The notes: a model not told the origin generated them from the letters alone. A stretch of 64,000 nt of DNA from Coriobacteriaceae bacterium (GCA_902364645.1 CABJEP010000001.1:54375-118374); one strand, 5' to 3'. Counted from the stretch's first letter, positions 54,994 to 63,883 are shown. Program-made: numbers and translations.

Positions 54994-55464
54994 TCAGCGG
55001 TTGCGTTCCTTGAGGGCGCGGTCGATCTCGCGTTGGACATCACGCTTGGCCATGTCCTCGCGCTTGTCGTAGAGCTTCTTGCCGCGACCCAGGCCCAGCA
55101 GCAGTTTTACGCGACCGTCGGTATTAAAGTAGAGCTCCAACGGAACCAGCGCATAACCACGGTTGCGAAGTTTGCCGTCAAGAAAGTCAATCTCCTTGCG
55201 GTGCAGCAGCAGACGGCGCCGACGGTCGGGATCGCGATTCCACACGCCACCATGGCTATAAGGGTGGATATGCAGGCCGACGAGCCAGCACTCACCGCCA
55301 CGAATCAATGCAAAGGTATCGGTGATCTGGCAGGCGCGCTCGCGAATCGACTTGACCTCGGTGCCGCTCAGCTCAATACCGCACTCAAACGTCTCATCGA
55401 TAAAGTACTCGTGATGTGCCGAGCGATTCTTGGAAATGAGCTTGCGCTCGCGCTTACTGGGCAT
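54994..55464 (-). CDS. smpB: SsrA-binding protein SmpB
   Basis: 156 aa partner of tmRNA in ribosome rescue. KLISKNRSAHHEYFIDETFECGIELSGTEVKSIR and SHGGVWNRDPDRRRRLLLHRKEI are the tmRNA-binding oligonucleotide-binding fold; the basic C-terminal tail (GRGKKLYDKREDMAKRDVQREI) enters the decoding site. Start at 55464 after AAGGAGG; it overlaps the end of the upstream TPR gene by 11 bp. In many Gram-positives smpB follows rnr directly; here they are 4 kb apart. Confidence 0.96.
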   Translation of the reverse strand: MPSKRERKLISKNRSAHHEYFIDETFECGIELSGTEVKSIRERACQITDTFALIRGGECWLVGLHIHPYSHGGVWNRDPDRRRRLLLHRKEIDFLDGKLRNRGYALVPLELYFNTDGRVKLLLGLGRGKKLYDKREDMAKRDVQREIDRALKERNR

Positions 55465-56371
55465 CGCCGACCTCCTTGGCGCCATCGGCGTTTGAGCCCG
55501 CAGCCTCGCGCTTTGCCTTGCGCTCGGCATTGAGCTCGGCATCGCTCTCGCGCACCAGCTTGATAATCGCCGCGCATGCCTCCTCGCCCACCAGGTCGCG
55601 GGCACGGACCGTCAGACGCGTAGCCTCCTGCTTGTCGCCGTCGCTTGCAGCATCGGTCGCGCACATGATCAGGCAGATGGCGATCTCGGCCGAAGGCGAG
55701 GTCGGCACGCCCTGCAGGGCGAGCTCACCCATCACATGGTCGTCACTCTCGTCCGCGGCATCCGGATAGGTGGTATGGATCTTGTTGAGCAGGCGCGTCG
55801 TATGCGCATCGTTGGGCGCCAGGCGCAGCGCCAGACGCGCGCAGCCCACGGCAGCCGAAATGTTCTCGGTCTCGGGCTCCAAGAAGTACTGACCCAAATT
55901 GGTGTAGGCGCGTGCGGCGCACTTACCGTCGCTCGCGCGCTCCAGCACCGAGAACGAGAGCGATGCCCACTCCTGCTTGTCCTCGAGCGCGCGGAACAGC
56001 TCGGCCAAGTCCAAGCGATAGTTGCAGTTCATGGGATCCCAACGCACGGCCTGCATCAGGGCATTCCGAGCACTCACATAATCCTGCTGGCGAATGTAGG
56101 CAAACGCCATGTCGGAGTACAGGCGGTCAAAGGGAACCTCGACCTGCACCAGCTCGCGCGGATCCTTCTCCACGCGGCGATAGGCCAGGCGCTCAAACTT
56201 GCTGTCGAAGCTAAAGTACTGGCGCTTCTCCTCCGTCTTGCACTCGGCGTCGATATACTCCTCGGCGAGCTCCACCAGACGCTCCAACAGCGGCGTCGCC
56301 GTAGCCAGGTCGCCCTGCGCCAGATAGTTCTCGGCATACGTGATGTCTTCCAAGCTGATAGGCAGGTCCAT
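55454..56371 (-). CDS. Tetratricopeptide-repeat-like protein
   Basis: 305 aa, all-helical with TPR-like repeats (LAQGDLATATPLLERLVELAEEY; AFAYIRQQDYVSARNALMQAVRWDP; ARAYTNLGQYF). No signal peptide. The C-terminal tail is Lys/Ala/Glu-rich. Function unknown. It overlaps smpB by 11 bp, so the two are co-translated, and may be a scaffold in rescue or an unrelated passenger. Confidence 0.78.
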   Translation of the reverse strand: MDLPISLEDITYAENYLAQGDLATATPLLERLVELAEEYIDAECKTEEKRQYFSFDSKFERLAYRRVEKDPRELVQVEVPFDRLYSDMAFAYIRQQDYVSARNALMQAVRWDPMNCNYRLDLAELFRALEDKQEWASLSFSVLERASDGKCAARAYTNLGQYFLEPETENISAAVGCARLALRLAPNDAHTTRLLNKIHTTYPDAADESDDHVMGELALQGVPTSPSAEIAICLIMCATDAASDGDKQEATRLTVRARDLVGEEACAAIIKLVRESDAELNAERKAKREAAGSNADGAKEVGDAQ

Positions 56372-56468
56372 GACAACTCCTCGGTCCGGGCGGCAGACTC
56401 AACGCGCGCCTTAAATATCGGTCAATACACAAAACCCGGGTCTCTTACGAGGCCCGGGCGTTCAATTT

Positions 56469-56545
56469 TGGTAGCCCGTACCAGATTCGAACTGGTGATC
56501 TCCGCCTTGAGAGGGCGGCGTCCTAAACCGCTAGACGAACGGGCC
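56469..56545 (-). tRNA. tRNA-Glu (CTC)
   Basis: Cloverleaf reads on the minus strand from GGCCCGTTCGTCTAGCGG to CCA. Anticodon loop CTCTCAA between CCGCC and GGCGG, T arm GGTTCGAATC-type (CCAGTTCGAATCTGG). CCA is encoded. Confidence 0.95.
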
Positions 56546-56562
56546 ATATGTAGCAAATGCAA

Positions 56563-56636
56563 TGGCTGGGATGGAGGGAGTCGAACCCCCATTGACGGAA
56601 CCAGAATCCGCTGTCCTGCCATTAGACGACATCCCA
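56563..56636 (-). tRNA. tRNA-Gln (CTG)
   Basis: Minus strand from TGGGATGTCGTCTAATGG to CCA, 74 nt. Anticodon loop TTCTGGT, T arm GGGGGTTCGACTCCCTCC. 17 bp upstream of tRNA-Glu; probably co-transcribed. Confidence 0.95.
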
Positions 56637-56912
56637 ATGACTGCATCGCTGCGCTCGGCTGTGCCTTTGCGCAAGAAAGAAATATACGGGAAGTACCGCC
56701 GTGACGCAAGCCCCAATTTTGACTTTTTTAAAATTCAGCCAAATTGGCCTAATTTAGTCCAACCCGTGAAGGACCTGTGAAGCCGACCGCTGCACACGAA
56801 GGGCAAAACGCCGCGAGCGGTAGCCGTCAACCGTTGGCAGATTCTACCGTGAAAACGATAGCACCAGGCAACACAATCGGAGTATCAATGATCGCGTAGA
56901 TATCGAGGCGCC

Positions 56913-57323
56913 ATGGACGAAGAGCTTGATTACCTATGGGAGACCCTGGGCCTCGAGATCACTGCTGACCTTTGGCCCGAACGGGACAAAATCCATCCCA
57001 CACTGCGCCCCGCCATCACGGTGATGCAGGCAAACTACCGCCGTGCATCCTTTTTGATCATGCGGATGTCATGGCACGCGGGACTCCCCGACCTTAAGCG
57101 AATCCAGGCAAGCCTCGTCGAGCTGTCCGGCATGCCGACCGTCATATCCGAGGCGCGCCTGGAGCAGCGCCAGCGCGAGCGACTGCAACAGCAGCGGATT
57201 CCCTTTATCTGCCCCGGCATTCAGGCATACCTGCCCTTTATGGACGAGGAGTACTGGAGCGGCAAGCCCAACAAGCACGTAAAGGTCTACGATCCGCACG
57301 AATGGGCACAGCTGAAGGACTGA
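56913..57323 (+). CDS. Hypothetical protein, resembles part of a MarR-like regulator
   Basis: 136 aa. The block QRQRERLQQQRIPFICPGIQAYLPFMD resembles, from memory, a conserved segment (R-x-R-L-x-x-x-x-I-PF-x-x-PG-x-Q-x-YLP) found before the HTH domain of a group of MarR-like proteins. The HTH part is absent, so this may be a stand-alone or truncated relative. The preceding GAGG is close to the ATG. Only gene on the plus strand in this block; 276 bp before it hold no features beyond the tRNA promoter region. Confidence 0.55.
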   Translation: MDEELDYLWETLGLEITADLWPERDKIHPTLRPAITVMQANYRRASFLIMRMSWHAGLPDLKRIQASLVELSGMPTVISEARLEQRQRERLQQQRIPFICPGIQAYLPFMDEEYWSGKPNKHVKVYDPHEWAQLKD

Positions 57324-57368
57324 CTGGGGCAGGCCCGCACTCGAAATGGGACGTACTTTCCGCAGCCG

Positions 57369-57728
57369 CTACAGCAACGCCTCGGCCCAAGCCGATTCCC
57401 TAAAGCCGGGAATCACAAAGTCGTCGCCCACCAGCAGCGGACGCTTGACCAGCATGCCGTCGGTCGCCAGCAGCTCGTAGCACTCCCGATCCGTCATGCC
57501 CGCATCCAGACGCGCCTTCAGGCCCAGCTCTCGATATTTCATGCCCGACGAATTAAAGAAGCGCCGCACCGGCAGCCCCGAACGAGCAATCCAGGTCGCT
57601 AGCTCATCAGCCGTGGGATTGTCCAAAACGATATCGCGGTCGATATACTCTACCCCGTGTTCGTCCAGCCACGCCTTGGCCTTTTTGCAGGTCGAGCACT
57701 TGGGATATTCAACAAACAGTACGGTCAT
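57369..57728 (-). CDS. ArsC/Spx-family thioredoxin-fold protein
   Basis: 119 aa. MTVLFVEYPKCSTCKKAKAWLDEHGVEY has the CxxC redox motif; LPVRRFFNSSGMKYRELGLK and MLVKRPLLVGDDFVIPGF are the family's conserved Arg/Pro region. Could be an arsenate reductase-related enzyme or YffB/Spx-like; the CSTC motif with both cysteines and absence of an ars operon favour a general redox role. Start at 57728 after AAAGGAAA. Confidence 0.85.
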   Translation of the reverse strand: MTVLFVEYPKCSTCKKAKAWLDEHGVEYIDRDIVLDNPTADELATWIARSGLPVRRFFNSSGMKYRELGLKARLDAGMTDRECYELLATDGMLVKRPLLVGDDFVIPGFRESAWAEALL

Positions 57729-57850
57729 GGGATTTCCTTTCTTAGAGAAAACGGGTGTCTGGAAAACTGCACATCGACGGCCACTCGCGATTGCAGCCGT
57801 TATTGTAGTCAATGTCGAAGCGCAGGCAGTCGCGATGTCTCGTCTTAAGG

Positions 57851-58432
57851 CTAGCGCCTCGCATGGGCGCCGATCGGCCGATTCGCATGGCGCACCAACG
57901 CCGCCGCCAGCAATACCAACAGCATGGCGGTGACATAGCCCGCAGCATCGAATCCTAGATCGATAACGTCGAAATGCCTGCCGGGAACAAAGATCTTATG
58001 TACCTGATCGCCAACGGAGCAGGCGGCGCAAAAGAGCAATACGGGCACGCAACGGGAGCATACGCTCCACGGACGCCTGGAAAAGCAAACCACGACCACC
58101 GAGGCGAACAATCCGACGAAGAAAAACTCTACGGTATGGGCAACGCGACGGACGTTCGTGCCCACCCACATGCGAATGGAAGCAAGTCGGCCAGACCGGA
58201 CATTCGAGGCAGCCGAATCGGCGCCCCCGGTCATTCCGTTCTCCGTCTGGGCTTCACCCGTGGCATCGACAGCCTGAACGCCCGTAGCCTGACCCTCTAC
58301 CACACGCGCGGTGGACTCGCTCAGCAACGACGTCTCCACCGCATTTTGCTCCGTCAGCACCCAGATGCCCGCCAGCGTTACAACGAACAGAACGATCGCG
58401 GTCCATCCGATTATTTGTTTTACGCGCGACAA
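57851..58432 (-). CDS. VanZ-family membrane protein
   Basis: 193 aa. N-terminal span (about 5-25), a 60-residue Ala/Gly-rich extracytoplasmic segment, then three spans with VanZ marks NVRRVAHTVEFFFVGLFAS and CSVGDQVHKIFVPGRHFDVIDLGFDAAGY. VanZ homologues affect teicoplanin resistance or are of unknown function; no van genes are here. TTG start at 58432 with GGAGG 7 nt upstream. Confidence 0.82.
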   Translation of the reverse strand: MSRVKQIIGWTAIVLFVVTLAGIWVLTEQNAVETSLLSESTARVVEGQATGVQAVDATGEAQTENGMTGGADSAASNVRSGRLASIRMWVGTNVRRVAHTVEFFFVGLFASVVVVCFSRRPWSVCSRCVPVLLFCAACSVGDQVHKIFVPGRHFDVIDLGFDAAGYVTAMLLVLLAAALVRHANRPIGAHARR

Positions 58433-58536
58433 GGGCCAACCTCCTTTTTTGAATATCAGCGAGTGTAGCCCCAAATGACATCGTCACCGTATCAAAATTT
58501 GAATCGCAACAGGAAGCGACAAAGCGACGCAAACCT

Positions 58537-59142
58537 CTACCCCGCCTCGCGCATCCAGCGATCGAACGTCCCCACGCACACGCCCAGGCACTTTGCTGCC
58601 TGGCTGCGGGTTATATCGCCCGCCTCATAGCTATCGCGCACCAGCTCAAACTGAGGAGGGCACGGCTTGCGAGGTCGACCGAAACGGACCCCTCGCGCCC
58701 GCGCAGCTGCAATTCCCTCCGCCTGGCGCCGATGGATATTCTCGCGCTCCACCTGCGCCACGTAGCTCAGCAGTTGCAGCACAATATCGGCAATCAGGGT
58801 GTTGGTCACATCCGGCGTGCCGCTGGCCCTGACGCGCGTGTCAAGCAATGGCATGTCCAACACCACAATGGCAACCCCGAGCTCCTTGGTAATGCGTCGC
58901 CATTCCTCAAGAATCTCGGAGTAATTACGGCCAAGTCGGTCGATAGAAAGCACCACCAGCACGTCCCCGTCTCCCAGGATGTGCAGCAGCTCGCGATACC
59001 GCGGGCGATCGAAGTCCTTGCCGCTCGCATGGTCAGCATAAATATTCGCCGAGCCCACGCCATAGGCGCCCAGCGCATCCAGCTGCCGATTTAGATTCTG
59101 ATCGCGCGAACTCACCCGCGCATAACCATACACCGTCGCCAT
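58537..59142 (-). CDS. Serine recombinase (resolvase/invertase family)
   Basis: 201 aa. Catalytic serine in VYGYARVSSRDQNLNRQ, conserved LSIDRLGRNYSEILEEW and VERENIHRRQAEGIAAARARGVRFGRPRK, then a Hin-like HTH (ITRSQAAKCLGVCVGTFDRWM). A site-specific recombinase of small type (Tn3 resolvase, Hin). Start at 59142 (GGGGA upstream). Sits 19 bp from a 42-bp imperfect palindrome that may be its site. No transposase or cargo beside it. Confidence 0.9.
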   Translation of the reverse strand: MATVYGYARVSSRDQNLNRQLDALGAYGVGSANIYADHASGKDFDRPRYRELLHILGDGDVLVVLSIDRLGRNYSEILEEWRRITKELGVAIVVLDMPLLDTRVRASGTPDVTNTLIADIVLQLLSYVAQVERENIHRRQAEGIAAARARGVRFGRPRKPCPPQFELVRDSYEAGDITRSQAAKCLGVCVGTFDRWMREAG

Positions 59143-59160
59143 CTCATCCCCGCTTTCTTG

Positions 59161-59202
59161 TAAACCTGCCAAAAAGGGACAGGTTTATTTTGGTAGGTTT
59201 TA
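59161..59202. repeat. Imperfect palindrome in front of the recombinase gene
   Basis: TAAACCTGCCAAA / TTTGGTAGGTTTTA arms around GGGACAGGTTTAT. Position and size suit a resolvase site or operator, but the GGGACAGGTT core also resembles dispersed repeats elsewhere in the window. Confidence 0.5.
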
Positions 59203-59262
59203 CCTCTCGAATAGCAGGTAAGCGGGCGGCCGAGCAGACGGCAAGGTAGCCATGATCCAAAT

Positions 59263-59294
59263 GCGGAGGGCGGCCCCGAAAGACCGCCCTCCGC
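59263..59294 (-). terminator. Terminator of rnr
   Basis: 11-bp stem GCGGAGGGCGG / CCGCCCTCCGC with a 10-nt loop, 26 bp after the rnr stop; weak T-tail. Confidence 0.65.
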
Positions 59295-59319
59295 TCTCCC
59301 GCCATGAGTCGAGATTTGG

Positions 59320-61455
59320 CTAATGGATAAGCTTAAAGTCCAAGTGCCCACGCGTGGTATTGACGCGCGAGACCTCGATGATCACGCGCTGCCCCAGCTC
59401 GTAGCGAGTCCCCGTGTCGGCACCCGTGAGCGTGAGCGCGTCCTCATCAAACTCAAACCACTCGTTGCCCAGACTCTTGATCGAAACCAAACCCTCAACC
59501 TGTGTCAGATCAAGGCGCACAAAGAGGCCCATGCTGCTGACCCACGAAATCGTTCCGGCGTAGCGCTCACCCAGGCGATCCTCGTAATACTGGGCGATCT
59601 TGATCTTTTGCGTCGCATGGCTGGCGGCGTCGGCCGCACGCTCGGCATCGCTGCACGCGCGGCAGATTTGCGGCAGGATGCGCGGCAGGGACTCGCGACC
59701 CTTACCGATCAGCCGCGGCGTACGCACCAAGGCGTCCTTGCCGCCCAGCTGCTCGTATGCCAGCTGCAGTTTGAGTACGCGATGCACCACCAGGTCGGGA
59801 TAGCGGCGAATGGGACTCGTAAAGTGGCAATAGCACGGCGCGGCAAGTGCAAAGTGGCCCTCGTTGCGCGGCTTGTACAGTGCGCGCTGCATACTGCGCA
59901 GTAGCAACGTGTTGACGAGCGGCGCGTTGGCCGTACCGGCTGCGGCATCAACCGCCGCCTGCAGCTCGTCGGGGCTTCCCAGAGCAATGCCTGCCGCGCG
60001 ACGGTCATCGATGATACCCAGCTGTGCCAGCGCCACGGCGGCACCGTGCAGGCTGTCGGGACTGGGGTCGTCGTGCACGCGATAGCAGGCCTCGATATCG
60101 CGGTCGGCCAGCCACTCCGCCACGCACTCGTTGGCCAGCAGCATGGCTTCCTCAATCAGCGACGTGGCGCACGAGCGCTCACGGGCCACGATCTGCACGG
60201 GCACACCGTCCTCGTCCAACAGCGCACGGATCTCGGCCGTATCAAAGTCGACCGAACCGCGTGCGCGACGAATACGACGGCGAAGCTCGGCGAGCTCGTT
60301 GGCAGCTACGAGGAAATCCCCCAAGTCGACGTTATAGCCGCGGGCGGTTTTCTCGCACGCAAGCCCGCGCCCGAGCGCTTCCTCGCGCGAGGATTCAACC
60401 GCAGCAACATCCTCGGCGGCGCCCTCCAGCACCGAATACTCCACCGCACCGGCACGTACCAGCAGCGCCTCGGCGCCGTCGTAGTCCATGCGCACGCGCG
60501 AGCGGATCACGCTGGGATAGGGATCGTAATGACGCACGCGACCCTGCGCATCGAGCTCAATGTCGACGGTAAACGCCAAGCGGTCCTCGTCGGGACGCAG
60601 CGAGCACAAATCGTTCGACAGGCGCTCGGGCAACATGGGCAGCACGCGATCGGCAAGATACACCGACGTCGTGCGATGGCGAGCTTCCAGATCGATATAT
60701 CCGTCCCAGGCGACATAGTGCGAAACGTCGGCAATATGGACACCCAGCTTGTAGCCACCCTCGGGCGTGCGCTCCAGCGAAATGGCGTCGTCAAAGTCGC
60801 GCGCGTCGACCGGGTCAATCGTAATAACAAAGCGGTCGCGCAGGTCGCGGCGGAGCGGGTCCTTGAGCGCCGAGGTCACATCGAGCGAAAGTGCCTCGGC
60901 CTCGGCTAGCGCGGCCTCGGGATACGTATCGGTATAGCCATAGCGCGCCATCACATACTGAACGCCCAAATCGGGCGCATCATCGCCGCCAATACGGCGC
61001 TCGATCGTCACGGTGCCCGATTCCAGACGCGTCGGATATGTCAGAATGCGCGCGACGACCGCATCGCCCGGATGAACACCCAAGCGCTCCGCCGAGGTGT
61101 CCTCCGGCAGAATAAAGAAATCGGCCTTAAGGCGAGAATCAAGCGGCTCGATCACCCCGAGCGGGCCGGCGGTCTGGTATGTGCCCACCACACTAATGGC
61201 CGCACGCTCGACGACGCCCTCGATTACGGCGCGTCGCTCGCCATGCGGGCTGTTCTTAATGCTCACGGCAACGGTATCGCCGTCCATAATCTCGCGCTTG
61301 CCGCGGCCCATGACCTTGTAGTCGCCGTTTTCGGTTACAACGTAGGCGCTATGCTCATGGAGCTGCACACGTCCGGTCAGACTCGGGCGACGCTCGCTGC
61401 GCACCGGCCCGCGCTTATTGCGAGCTCCACGCTTATGCTTGTTATTGCGCCCCAT
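59320..61455 (-). CDS. rnr: Ribonuclease R
   Basis: 711 aa 3'-5' exoribonuclease that degrades structured RNA, including tmRNA-tagged messages with SmpB. Cold-shock-like N-terminal domains, RNB catalytic domain with the metal aspartates in IDPVDARDFDDAIS (about 215-228) and FTSPIRRYPDLVVHR, then a C-terminal S1 domain (GERYAGTISWVSSMGLFVRLD). The N-terminus is basic (GRNNKHKRGARNKRG). AAGGAGG 4-5 nt before the ATG. RNase II/R distinction rests on size and domains. Confidence 0.95.
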   Translation of the reverse strand: MGRNNKHKRGARNKRGPVRSERRPSLTGRVQLHEHSAYVVTENGDYKVMGRGKREIMDGDTVAVSIKNSPHGERRAVIEGVVERAAISVVGTYQTAGPLGVIEPLDSRLKADFFILPEDTSAERLGVHPGDAVVARILTYPTRLESGTVTIERRIGGDDAPDLGVQYVMARYGYTDTYPEAALAEAEALSLDVTSALKDPLRRDLRDRFVITIDPVDARDFDDAISLERTPEGGYKLGVHIADVSHYVAWDGYIDLEARHRTTSVYLADRVLPMLPERLSNDLCSLRPDEDRLAFTVDIELDAQGRVRHYDPYPSVIRSRVRMDYDGAEALLVRAGAVEYSVLEGAAEDVAAVESSREEALGRGLACEKTARGYNVDLGDFLVAANELAELRRRIRRARGSVDFDTAEIRALLDEDGVPVQIVARERSCATSLIEEAMLLANECVAEWLADRDIEACYRVHDDPSPDSLHGAAVALAQLGIIDDRRAAGIALGSPDELQAAVDAAAGTANAPLVNTLLLRSMQRALYKPRNEGHFALAAPCYCHFTSPIRRYPDLVVHRVLKLQLAYEQLGGKDALVRTPRLIGKGRESLPRILPQICRACSDAERAADAASHATQKIKIAQYYEDRLGERYAGTISWVSSMGLFVRLDLTQVEGLVSIKSLGNEWFEFDEDALTLTGADTGTRYELGQRVIIEVSRVNTTRGHLDFKLIH

Positions 61456-61506
61456 GGCGCCTCCTTACTATCGATGGCCGTTTACACCCCAAGAGTCTAC
61501 CCAAAT

Positions 61507-61590
61507 GATCCCTAGGGGACGGCAGGATTGCGGGTCACATAGATAGACCAGCGTCACGATGATGCGCAATCCTGCCGTCCCCTAGGGATC
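61507..61590. repeat. 26-bp perfect palindrome between rnr and ftsX
   Basis: Arms GATCCCTAGGGGACGGCAGG... and their exact complement, with a 32-nt loop. A shorter form (GATCCCTTGGGG) is near 53955 and 11225. Lies directly beside the ftsX terminator. Confidence 0.92.
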
Positions 61591-61625
61591 AAAAAACGGG
61601 CCGCCCCCAAAAGAGACGACCCGTT
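61591..61625 (-). terminator. Terminator of ftsX
   Basis: Minus strand AACGGGTCGTC ... GGCGGCCCGTT followed by TTTTG. Confidence 0.8.
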
Positions 61626-61648
61626 GAAGGAACGAATTCCAAGCACGC

Positions 61649-62569
61649 CTACACGCGCAGATAGCGGCGCATGGCGATGGCGGAACCAAAGAGACCGATA
61701 ATGACGCCGACCAAAATCAACGCGGCGTAGGTCACCAGGTAGTACTGCATCGGCAGCGCAAACGACATCCAGCCGATGCTCTCCTGCAGACGCGGAACCA
61801 TCAGGTTACGCAGCAGCTCCAGCACGCCGATGGAAAGCAGCGAGCCCAAAATGGCCTGCAGCACACCCTCGGTAATGAACGGCCCGCGAATGAAGCCGTT
61901 GCTTGCGCCCACCAGACGCATGATCGCGATCTCACGACGACGCGCCGTAATGGACAGGCGAATCGTGTTGTTAATGAAAATGAACGCGATAAAGGTCAGC
62001 AGACCGACGAGCACTACAGCGGCGATACGGATGTAGTTCGTCACCTGGAACAGGCGGCTCACTTCCTCCTGGCCGTACAGAACGCTCGCGTTAACGTCGC
62101 CGTCGTCCGCGATCTTCTGAAAATCGGCGTTCTTCTTGAGCTTCTGGGCCGTGCTCTCGACCATGGACGGATCGTCCATCTCGATGGCATACGAAGCCGG
62201 CAGCGGGTTCTGACCGTCGAGCGCGCTCATGGTAGCGTCGGCGTTACCCGACATCTTGCTCGTGTACTCGGCCAGTGCGTCGTCCTTGTCCTTGTACGTC
62301 ACGGACTTGACGTTGCTCCACGTCTTGAGCTCGGCCTCGAAGGCCTGAACATCTGCCTGGTCGGCGTCATCGCTAATAAAGGCGTTGATGACGACCTGAT
62401 CCTCGACGGTGCCGATCACGGAGTTCAGCATCGCGGAACCCATAATGAACAGGCCGATGATAAACAGCGAAAGGAAAATCGTGATGACGGCGCCGAGCGA
62501 GGTGGTCCAGTTACGGAAGAAGTGGCTGATTGCCTCTTTGAGCGAGTAGCCCACGTTAGTTGGTGCCAT
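61649..62569 (-). CDS. ftsX: Cell-division ABC permease FtsX
   Basis: 306 aa, four spans: about 20-45, 190-215, 235-258 and 270-295. The N-terminal extracytoplasmic loop between spans 1 and 2 (about 45-180) and the C-terminal MacB/FtsX fold (ITARRREIAIMRLVGASNGFIRGPF) are seen. With FtsE it transmits ATP hydrolysis to a peptidoglycan hydrolase. It overlaps the ftsE stop by 14 bp, so the pair is translationally coupled. Confidence 0.95.
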   Translation of the reverse strand: MAPTNVGYSLKEAISHFFRNWTTSLGAVITIFLSLFIIGLFIMGSAMLNSVIGTVEDQVVINAFISDDADQADVQAFEAELKTWSNVKSVTYKDKDDALAEYTSKMSGNADATMSALDGQNPLPASYAIEMDDPSMVESTAQKLKKNADFQKIADDGDVNASVLYGQEEVSRLFQVTNYIRIAAVVLVGLLTFIAFIFINNTIRLSITARRREIAIMRLVGASNGFIRGPFITEGVLQAILGSLLSIGVLELLRNLMVPRLQESIGWMSFALPMQYYLVTYAALILVGVIIGLFGSAIAMRRYLRV

Positions 62570-63776
62570 AGTTGCCGTAACCTCCCCTCTCCTGGTCGCG
62601 GATTACGTGGCCGCCCTCGAGGGCGATCACGCGACGGTGCATGCTATCGACCATCTCGCGGTCGTGCGTAGCGACGATCACGGTAGTACCGGTGCGGTTA
62701 ATGCGCTCGAGCAGCTTCATGATGCCCAGCGAAATCGCCGGATCGAGGTTGCCCGTGGGCTCGTCGCAAATCAGCAGCGGCGGGCGGTTGACCATAGCGC
62801 GGGCAACGGCCACGCGCTGCTGCTCGCCACCGGAAAGCTGATCGGGCAGCGAGTCCATCTGATCGGCCAGACCGACCAGACGCAGCACCTCGGGCACCTG
62901 GCTGCGAATGACGCCCTTGGGCTTGCCGATGCACTGCAGGGCAAACGCCACGTTTTCGTAGGCGGTCTTTTGCGGCAGGAGCTTAAAGTCCTGGAACACG
63001 GCGCCAATCTGACGACGCAGGAACGGAACCTTGCGGTTCTTGATCTTCATGAGATCCTGGCCGGCGACCAAAATGCGACCGCTTGTGGGCTTGACGTCGC
63101 GGTTGAGCGTCGACAGCAGCGTGGTCTTACCCGAGCCGGAGTGACCGACCAAAAAGACGAACTCGCCCGGATAGATTTCGATGTTGATGTCGTCGAGTGC
63201 GGGCTTGTTGGGCTGCGCCGGATAGATCTTGGTGACGTGCTCCATAAGGATGACGGGCTCGACACCGGCCTGCTTGGCCATCTTTTTGCGGCTGGCCTGC
63301 GGGTCGACGGGCGCAAACACCGACGTGAAGTCGGGGTTGTTGAGCGCGTTGTCGAGGCTTGCGACCTCGGCGGCTTGATCGCGCTCGACCACGGGAGCCG
63401 CAGGCTGCGTGGGGTCGGGAATGCCGGCAAAAAGACCGGACTGCGCGGGCTGCGGCGCGGGAGCCGCAGGGGCCATAGGATCGGGGATGCCGGCCATGGT
63501 AGGCTGCGGCGTGGCGGCGCTCATCTGAGGCTGAGCCACGCGGGCGGTCACCGTCTGAACGGGCTCAAAGCCAGCCGTGCCGGAAAGCGCAACATCGTTG
63601 TTGGGGTTGTAGGCAAAGGGATCTGCCGCCGGCTGTGCCTGATCTGCCGGCTGTGCGGGGATCGGGCTAAACAGCTGATCCTCTGAATCCGGAGTGGCGA
63701 AACGACTGCCCGCGACGCTCGGCTGCGTCTTGGGGGCTTCATCGCCCGCACCGGAGGTACGGAAGTGGTTACCCAC
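62556..63776 (-). CDS. ftsE: Cell-division ATPase FtsE with long N-terminal extension
   Basis: 406 aa against about 230 for a normal FtsE. Residues 175-395 are the ABC ATPase: Walker A GHSGSGKT (211-218), QDFKLLPQKTAYEN, signature LSGGEQQRVAVARA, Walker B LLICDEPTGNLD and ATHDREMV. The first 174 residues are Pro/Ala/Gln-rich, with a twice-repeated AGIPDP, and look disordered. GTG start at 63776 with AAGGAG 6 nt upstream; no good ribosome site was seen for internal Met166. Partner of FtsX. Confidence 0.93.
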   Translation of the reverse strand: MGNHFRTSGAGDEAPKTQPSVAGSRFATPDSEDQLFSPIPAQPADQAQPAADPFAYNPNNDVALSGTAGFEPVQTVTARVAQPQMSAATPQPTMAGIPDPMAPAAPAPQPAQSGLFAGIPDPTQPAAPVVERDQAAEVASLDNALNNPDFTSVFAPVDPQASRKKMAKQAGVEPVILMEHVTKIYPAQPNKPALDDINIEIYPGEFVFLVGHSGSGKTTLLSTLNRDVKPTSGRILVAGQDLMKIKNRKVPFLRRQIGAVFQDFKLLPQKTAYENVAFALQCIGKPKGVIRSQVPEVLRLVGLADQMDSLPDQLSGGEQQRVAVARAMVNRPPLLICDEPTGNLDPAISLGIMKLLERINRTGTTVIVATHDREMVDSMHRRVIALEGGHVIRDQERGGYGNYGTN

Positions 63777-63883
63777 TGGTGCTCCTTATCGTCGTGCGTT
63801 TAAACTACATGAGCGCTTTGTATTTTAGCAGGATTGCCTTTGCTGCACATAAGAAGCATGGCGGGCTTTGGGATCTGTCCGGC

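Noticed and set aside
56469..56636. Integration attachment site at the tRNA 3' ends
   Set aside because: No second copy of either tRNA 3' end was found within the accessory-looking block.
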